In this document: one piece after another, positions 59,603 to 64,000 of the stretch
How the letters are laid out: each line of letters opens with the position of its first letter
How positions within the stretch are numbered: the first letter of the stretch is position 1
From: Luethyella okanaganae
Lineage (GTDB): Bacteria; Actinomycetota; Actinomycetes; Actinomycetales; Microbacteriaceae
Assembly: GCF_042660285.1 (NCBI RefSeq)
Contig: NZ_JBHSTP010000001.1
Span: 1,426,001-1,490,000 of the forward strand
Reading direction: 5' to 3'
Length of the DNA: 64,000 bases
Notes under the pieces: model-generated
The model's database searches: none
Told to the model about the DNA's origin: nothing
What the model saw: the letters and a program-made list of their open reading frames with translations, nothing else
Translations under genes and position numbers: made by a program

Positions 59603-60952
59603 ATGTCGATCATCGTCGAGCGAGTGAACGCCACCGATGCCGCGCGTCCGGCAATGTATCCCGCCTCGGAGGACGCATTCCGTCGACCACGCCACCGTGC
59701 CCCGCTCGGACGTGCGGCCCGATGCCGCAAGCTGCTGACGACCGTCCCCGTCATCCTCGTCAGCGCCATCGCCATGACCTTCAATCTGGTTGCACCCGCC
59801 GAGGCCGCCACGACCGTCAAACGTCAGCTCAAGCCGCGCGTTGTCACACCGGAGCCGCACAGCGCTCCCCGCAGCGGCGATCGGGTCGCCGCTACGGGGA
59901 GCGCGAGCATGGAGCCGGTGCCGACGACTTACACGGTCGGCGACGGCGACACCGTGAGCGGCGTCGCAGCCCGGTTCGGCCTGTCCACGGCATCCGTGCT
60001 CGCACTCAATGGACTCGGCTGGTCGAGCCTCATCTTCCCGGGCCAGCAGCTACGGCTCGGTGAGTCCGGCGCGGCGACGGGCGAGGCGCCTGCTTCCGTA
60101 TCGTCCGAGATCGCCCGTCACACCGTGCAAGCCGGCGACACGATCAGCGGCATCGCCGATGCCAGCGGCCTCACCACCGACGTCGTGCTGAAGGCCAACG
60201 GCCTCGATCGGAACAGCCCCATCTTCCCCGGGCAGACAATCGTCCTTCCGGATGCAGGGGCCTCGACCCCTTCCACTCCGACCACGCCCGCTGAGACGAC
60301 ACCGTCGGCCCAGCCGCCACAGGCGGACGCCAGTGGCTCGAGCTACACGATCGCGTCGGGAGACAGCGTCAGTGATATTGCCAAAACCGCCGGAGTCTCC
60401 ATCCAGGCCATCCTCGATGCGAATGGACTCGGCTGGTCGAGCATCATCTATCCCGGTCAGACGATCGTCATCCCGACCGGCTCTGCCCCCGCCGTCGAGC
60501 CTGCCCCCGTACCGACCGTCGACCCCGCTCAAGCCCCGGTGATCGCCCTGAGCGACGAAATGCGCGGCAACGCCCTCATCATCATCGCGGTCGCCCGCTC
60601 ACTGGATGTGAGCGATCAAGGCATCGTCATCGCCCTGGCCGCCGCCGCACAGGAATCGGGGCTCAGGAACGTCGACTACGGTGACCGCGACTCGCTGGGG
60701 CTCTTCCAACAACGCCCGAGCGCCGGCTGGGGCACCCCGGAACAGGCCATGGACCCCGTGCGGGCCAGCCTCGCGTTCTTCGGCGGCGCGAGCAACCCGA
60801 ATCCGGGTGCCACACTCGGCTTGCTCGACATTCCCGGCTGGGAGTCGCTGTCCGTGACCCAAGCCGCTCAGGCCGTGCAGATCTCCGCATATCCCGGCTA
60901 CTACGCCACCTGGGAGAACTCAGCGCGCGCATGGCTAGCCGAATTGGGTTGA
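59603..60952 (+). CDS. Secreted LysM protein with C-terminal lysozyme-like domain
   Basis: The 449-residue protein has a long N-terminus, a hydrophobic signal/anchor (about 47-69, AEA at 66-68), three LysM wall-binding domains (about 109-152, 172-215, 247-291) separated by Pro/Thr-rich linkers, and a C-terminal domain (about 320-449) with AAAQESGLRN, where Glu351 is a candidate catalytic acid, and DSLGLFQQRPSAGWG. It probably binds and cleaves peptidoglycan; the activity is inferred. The ATG at 59603 has GGGAG upstream; the frame to 59108 is not supported. It sits between the Rv2175c-like gene and the PASTA kinase. Confidence 0.87.
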   Translation: MSIIVERVNATDAARPAMYPASEDAFRRPRHRAPLGRAARCRKLLTTVPVILVSAIAMTFNLVAPAEAATTVKRQLKPRVVTPEPHSAPRSGDRVAATGSASMEPVPTTYTVGDGDTVSGVAARFGLSTASVLALNGLGWSSLIFPGQQLRLGESGAATGEAPASVSSEIARHTVQAGDTISGIADASGLTTDVVLKANGLDRNSPIFPGQTIVLPDAGASTPSTPTTPAETTPSAQPPQADASGSSYTIASGDSVSDIAKTAGVSIQAILDANGLGWSSIIYPGQTIVIPTGSAPAVEPAPVPTVDPAQAPVIALSDEMRGNALIIIAVARSLDVSDQGIVIALAAAAQESGLRNVDYGDRDSLGLFQQRPSAGWGTPEQAMDPVRASLAFFGGASNPNPGATLGLLDIPGWESLSVTQAAQAVQISAYPGYYATWENSARAWLAELG

Positions 60953-61013
60953 TCGAGGTCACGAACGCATGCCAATTGCCTGCCTTCACGGTGTTTTATC
61001 GGGCTGAAAGGCA

Positions 61014-61033
61014 TTCGAGTTAATACACTCGAA
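61014..61033. promoter_or_regulatory. Dyad around the presumed -10 of the PASTA kinase gene
   Basis: TTCGAGT (61014-61020) and ACTCGAA (61027-61033) are perfect 7-bp arms enclosing TAATAC (61021-61026), which ends nine bases before the GTG start. TAATAC looks like a -10. A repressor site overlapping the promoter, or a very short leader hairpin, are possible readings. Confidence 0.55.
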
Positions 61034-61035
61034 CG

Positions 61036-62949
61036 GTGACAACCACGCCTTCCGACCCCATGCTCGGACGTCTGATCGACGGCCGGTATCAGGTGCGCTC
61101 GCGCATCGCGCGGGGCGGCATGGCCACCGTCTACCTCGCGACCGATCTGCGCCTCGAGCGCCGCGTCGCGATCAAGATCATGCACGGTCATCTGGCCGAC
61201 GACAACACGTTCAAGAGCCGGTTCGTGCAGGAGGCGCGCTCGGCCGCCCGGCTGGCGCATCCGAACGTCGTCAATGTCTTCGACCAGGGTCAAGACTCCG
61301 ACATGGCCTACCTGGTCATGGAGTACCTTCCGGGAATCACACTGCGGGATCTGCTCAAGGACTACAGCAAACTGACCCCCGAGCAGACCATAGACATCAT
61401 GGAGGCCGTGCTCGGTGGACTGGCCGCGGCGCACAAGGCAGGCATCGTGCACCGCGACCTCAAGCCTGAGAACGTGCTGCTCGCAGACGATGGTCGCATC
61501 AAGATCGGCGACTTCGGACTCGCCAGGGCCGCTAGCGCGAACACGGCGACGGGACAGGCGCTGCTCGGTACGATCGCATACCTCTCCCCCGAACTCGTGA
61601 CCCGCGGCGTTGCGGATGCACGAAGCGACATCTATGCGCTCGGCATCATGATGTACGAGATGCTCACAGGCGAGCAGCCGTTCGTCGGCGAGGCGCCCAT
61701 GCAGATCGCCTACCAGCACGCCAACGACTCCGTTCCGATGCCGAGCAGCAAGAACCCCACGGTTCCCCGCGAACTCGACGAACTCGTGCTCTGGGCCACC
61801 GCCAAGGATCCCGAGGATCGTCCTCGGGATGCGCGGGCGATGCTCGACCAATTGCTCGATGTCGAGAAACTCGTGCGCGATCCCGCGACCGCGGTGGCGG
61901 GAATCCAGCCGACGATGCTCCTGCCGAACGGCATCGACCCGCTCACGGCCGACGCGGAGACGCAGATCCTCGGCGGAACGGTGCCGAAGCACCGGACTGG
62001 TCCTGTCGAACCCTCGAGCACGACCAGACTCGCCGCGAAGGCTGCATCGCGCAAACACAAGGGCTACTGGCTGTTCGCGCTCGTCGTTCTGCTCGCCGCG
62101 CTCGCGGGAGGGACCGGTTGGTATTTCGGTGCCGGGCCGGGTTCCCAGGTCTCGGTTCCCCAGGTCGTGGGAAAGACCAAGGAGGACGCCACCGCTCTGC
62201 TCGAAGGCACCGAACTCGCCGTTTCGCTCTCGGAGCGCAACGATGCCGACGTTCCGGAGGGCGCGGTGTCCGGAACGTATCCCGCCGGTGGTCAGAGCGT
62301 CCGAAAGGGCTCGACCGTGACCCTCTTCATCTCTCTGGGACCGGCGATCCTGCCCGTTACAGCCGTCGCCGGGTTGAGCGAGGATGCGGCACGGCAAGCA
62401 CTCGCCGCCTTCACCGTCGGAGACTCGATTCGCGAGTTCTCCTCCGAGGTCCCCGCCGGCATCGTGATCGCTGCACTCGACAAAGACGGCAACCCTCTCG
62501 GAGAGCAGTATCCCGAGAAGCAGAAGATCACCCTCGTCGTCTCCGTCGGACCGATCCCGGATGTGGCGGGCAAGTCGGTCGCGGGGGCGACGGCGATGCT
62601 CCAGAGCGTCGGCCTGTCGGCCGTCCCCGGCGAGCCCGAGTTCAGCGACGAGTTCCCCAAGGACACCGTCATCGCCGCCGTCAGGGCGAGCAACGCCCCG
62701 GTCCGCGTCTCGGACACGCTCACCCTGCGCGTCTCCAAGGGCCAAGACGTCGTCGCCGTCCCCACGGTCATCGGCAAGACGATCGCGGCGGCACGCACGG
62801 AACTCGAGGCACTCGGCTTCGTGGTCGTCGCCGACATCCCCGGCTTCACGGAAGGAGTGCTGACGGTGAACTACCAGCGACCGGATGCGGGAAAGGAGCT
62901 CAAGCGCGGCTCGACCGTCAAGATCTACTTCGGAAATCCGGGCGACTGA
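61036..62949 (+). CDS. pknL: PASTA-domain Ser/Thr protein kinase (PknL-like)
   Basis: The 637-residue protein has a cytoplasmic kinase domain (about 15-275) with glycine loop IARGGMATVYLA, Lys47 in VAIKIM, catalytic HRDLKPEN and DFGLARA, then a juxtamembrane linker, one helix (about 342-363), and four extracellular PASTA repeats (about 370-635). PASTA domains bind muropeptides or lipid II. The symbol rests on synteny with Rv2175c and aroG; mycobacterial PknL lacks PASTA repeats while the corynebacterial one has them, so orthology is likely but unproven. It follows the LysM gene by 83 bases. Confidence 0.9.
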   Translation: MTTTPSDPMLGRLIDGRYQVRSRIARGGMATVYLATDLRLERRVAIKIMHGHLADDNTFKSRFVQEARSAARLAHPNVVNVFDQGQDSDMAYLVMEYLPGITLRDLLKDYSKLTPEQTIDIMEAVLGGLAAAHKAGIVHRDLKPENVLLADDGRIKIGDFGLARAASANTATGQALLGTIAYLSPELVTRGVADARSDIYALGIMMYEMLTGEQPFVGEAPMQIAYQHANDSVPMPSSKNPTVPRELDELVLWATAKDPEDRPRDARAMLDQLLDVEKLVRDPATAVAGIQPTMLLPNGIDPLTADAETQILGGTVPKHRTGPVEPSSTTRLAAKAASRKHKGYWLFALVVLLAALAGGTGWYFGAGPGSQVSVPQVVGKTKEDATALLEGTELAVSLSERNDADVPEGAVSGTYPAGGQSVRKGSTVTLFISLGPAILPVTAVAGLSEDAARQALAAFTVGDSIREFSSEVPAGIVIAALDKDGNPLGEQYPEKQKITLVVSVGPIPDVAGKSVAGATAMLQSVGLSAVPGEPEFSDEFPKDTVIAAVRASNAPVRVSDTLTLRVSKGQDVVAVPTVIGKTIAAARTELEALGFVVVADIPGFTEGVLTVNYQRPDAGKELKRGSTVKIYFGNPGD

Positions 62950-63053
62950 GGTCGACGGATCCAGGCGCCGCGCAGACACCTCCGGTTACGTGGAGCAGTA
63001 TCCGTCCGCGAGACGAGACGAGTCCCGCGCAACAGCCGACGAGACGGTCTGCG

Positions 63054-64000
63054 CTAGCGAGCGGCTGCGAGCTCCTCTGCGACGAGAAAGGCGAGTTCGA
63101 GCGACTGCATGTGGTTGAGGCGCGGATCGCACAACGACTCGTACCGGGTCGCGAGAGTTGCCTCGTCGATCTGCTCCGAACCGCCCAGGCACTCGGTGAC
63201 ATCGTCGCCGGTGAGCTCTACGTGGATGCCGCCTGGGTTCGTGCCGATAGCCCGGTGCGCCTCGAAGAAGCCCTTGACCTCATCGACGACGTCGTCGAAA
63301 CGACGGGTCTTGTACCCGGTCGGGGTCGTCAGACCGTTGCCGTGCATAGGGTCAGCGACCCATACCGGGTTCGCGTCGCTCCCTTTGATCGCCTCGAGCA
63401 GCGGTGGAAGCACATCGCGGATCTTGTCTGCCCCCATCCGCGTGATGAACGTGAGCCGACCAGGCTCCCGGTCGGGGTCGAGCTTGTCGACGAGTTCGAC
63501 CATGGCCTCTGGGGTCGTGCCCGGGCCGAGCTTCACCCCGATGGGGTTGCGCACCCGCGACAGGAAGTCGACGTGAGCGCCGTCGAGCTCGCGCGTGCGC
63601 TCGCCGATCCAGAGGAAGTGCGCCGAGGTGTTGTACGGCGTACCCGTGCGCGAATCGATGCGGGTCATCGGTCGCTCGTAGTCCATGAGCAGAGCTTCGT
63701 GGCCAGTGTAGAACTCGGTGCGCTTGAGCTCGTCGAAGTCGGCTCCGCAGGCGGCCATGAACCGGATGGCACGATCGATCTCCTTGGCGAGCTTCTCGTA
63801 GCGCTGGTTCGCCGGGTTGGCGGCGAACCCCTGGTTCCAGCTGTGCACCTGACGCAGGTCGGCGAAACCGCCCTGAGTGAACGCCCGGATGAGGTTCAGC
63901 GTCGAGGCCGCGGTGTGATAGCCCCTGATCAGCCTGGCCGGATCGGCCGCCCGGGATTCCGGCGTGAAATCGTAGCCGTTGACGACGTCACCGCGGTACG
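63054..64000 (-). CDS. aroG: Class II 3-deoxy-D-arabino-heptulosonate 7-phosphate synthase, 5' end missing
   Basis: The 315 C-terminal residues are in the window; the N-terminus lies beyond 64000. The frame is open to the edge and begins YRGDVVNGYDFTPESRAA. Conserved parts include TLNLIRAFTQGGFADLRQVH, GHEALLMDYERPMTR, GERTRELDGAHVDFLSRV and NPVWVADPMHGNG. It condenses PEP and erythrose 4-phosphate, the first shikimate step. It converges on the kinase gene with a 104-base gap, matching the pknL-aroG order of mycobacteria. Confidence 0.95.
   Translation of the reverse strand, partial: YRGDVVNGYDFTPESRAADPARLIRGYHTAASTLNLIRAFTQGGFADLRQVHSWNQGFAANPANQRYEKLAKEIDRAIRFMAACGADFDELKRTEFYTGHEALLMDYERPMTRIDSRTGTPYNTSAHFLWIGERTRELDGAHVDFLSRVRNPIGVKLGPGTTPEAMVELVDKLDPDREPGRLTFITRMGADKIRDVLPPLLEAIKGSDANPVWVADPMHGNGLTTPTGYKTRRFDDVVDEVKGFFEAHRAIGTNPGGIHVELTGDDVTECLGGSEQIDEATLATRYESLCDPRLNHMQSLELAFLVAEELAAAR

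Noticed and set aside
60901..62979. 692-codon minus-strand frame opposite the PASTA kinase
   Set aside because: The plus strand has an intact kinase with PASTA domains; this is its shadow.

Overview
The window is a 64 kb piece of a high-GC actinobacterial chromosome, most like Microbacteriaceae. That placement is inferred from gene content and order; no search was run. The support is: a division cluster with sepF, yggT and divIVA but no ftsA; a DUF3040 gene beside mraZ; a class II DAHP synthase; and the order polyprenyl synthetase / Rv2175c-like protein / PknL-like kinase / aroG, known from mycobacteria and corynebacteria. No rRNA, tRNA, CRISPR array, insertion sequence or prophage was recognised. 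Gene density is very high and most genes are conserved housekeeping genes.

Layout. 1-10.9 kb: a small DUF4870 membrane protein converges on hemW, DUF1990 and lepA; then an atypical SDR and an alpha/beta hydrolase, rpsT, and the leftward holA, comEC and comEA. 11-16 kb: leuS, then the divergent pair pabB/pabC. 16-24.4 kb: cydA-cydB-cydD-cydC (cytochrome bd oxidase and its ABC exporter), divergent from a blaI/M56-peptidase pair across a short region with two matching dyads, then dedA. 24.5-29.7 kb: an osmoprotectant-type ABC importer with a TetR regulator, then an App1 phosphatase-domain gene. 29.7-33.3 kb: pyrD, nrdR, hisD, a flavin reductase.

33.3-56.5 kb is one leftward block. In transcription order it runs mraZ, rsmH, ftsL-like, ftsI, murE, murF, mraY, murD, ftsW, murG, murC, ftsQ, ftsZ, yggS, sepF, yggT, divIVA, lspA, rluD-like, dnaE. 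Many junctions overlap, so translational coupling is likely in the mur part. Together these genes make lipid II from UDP-MurNAc, carry out septal synthesis, position the Z ring and polar growth machinery, and extend into lipoprotein processing and replication. 56.8-64 kb: DUF3040, idsA-type polyprenyl synthetase, an SRPBCC protein, the Rv2175c-like DNA-binding protein, a LysM/lysozyme-like wall protein, the PASTA kinase and a truncated aroG.

I did not find a clearly new multi-gene system. The best leads are regulatory or structural: (i) two copies of a long palindromic repeat, each just downstream of a gene end; (ii) paired dyads between cydA and blaI, suggesting that a BlaI/M56 relay controls the bd oxidase; (iii) three 10-bp MraZ-type repeats before mraZ; (iv) a perfect dyad enclosing the presumed -10 of the PASTA kinase; (v) a TAGGCT-like hexamer exactly six bases before the start codon of several genes, suggesting leaderless transcripts; (vi) a perfect 20-bp stem inside the end of hemW.
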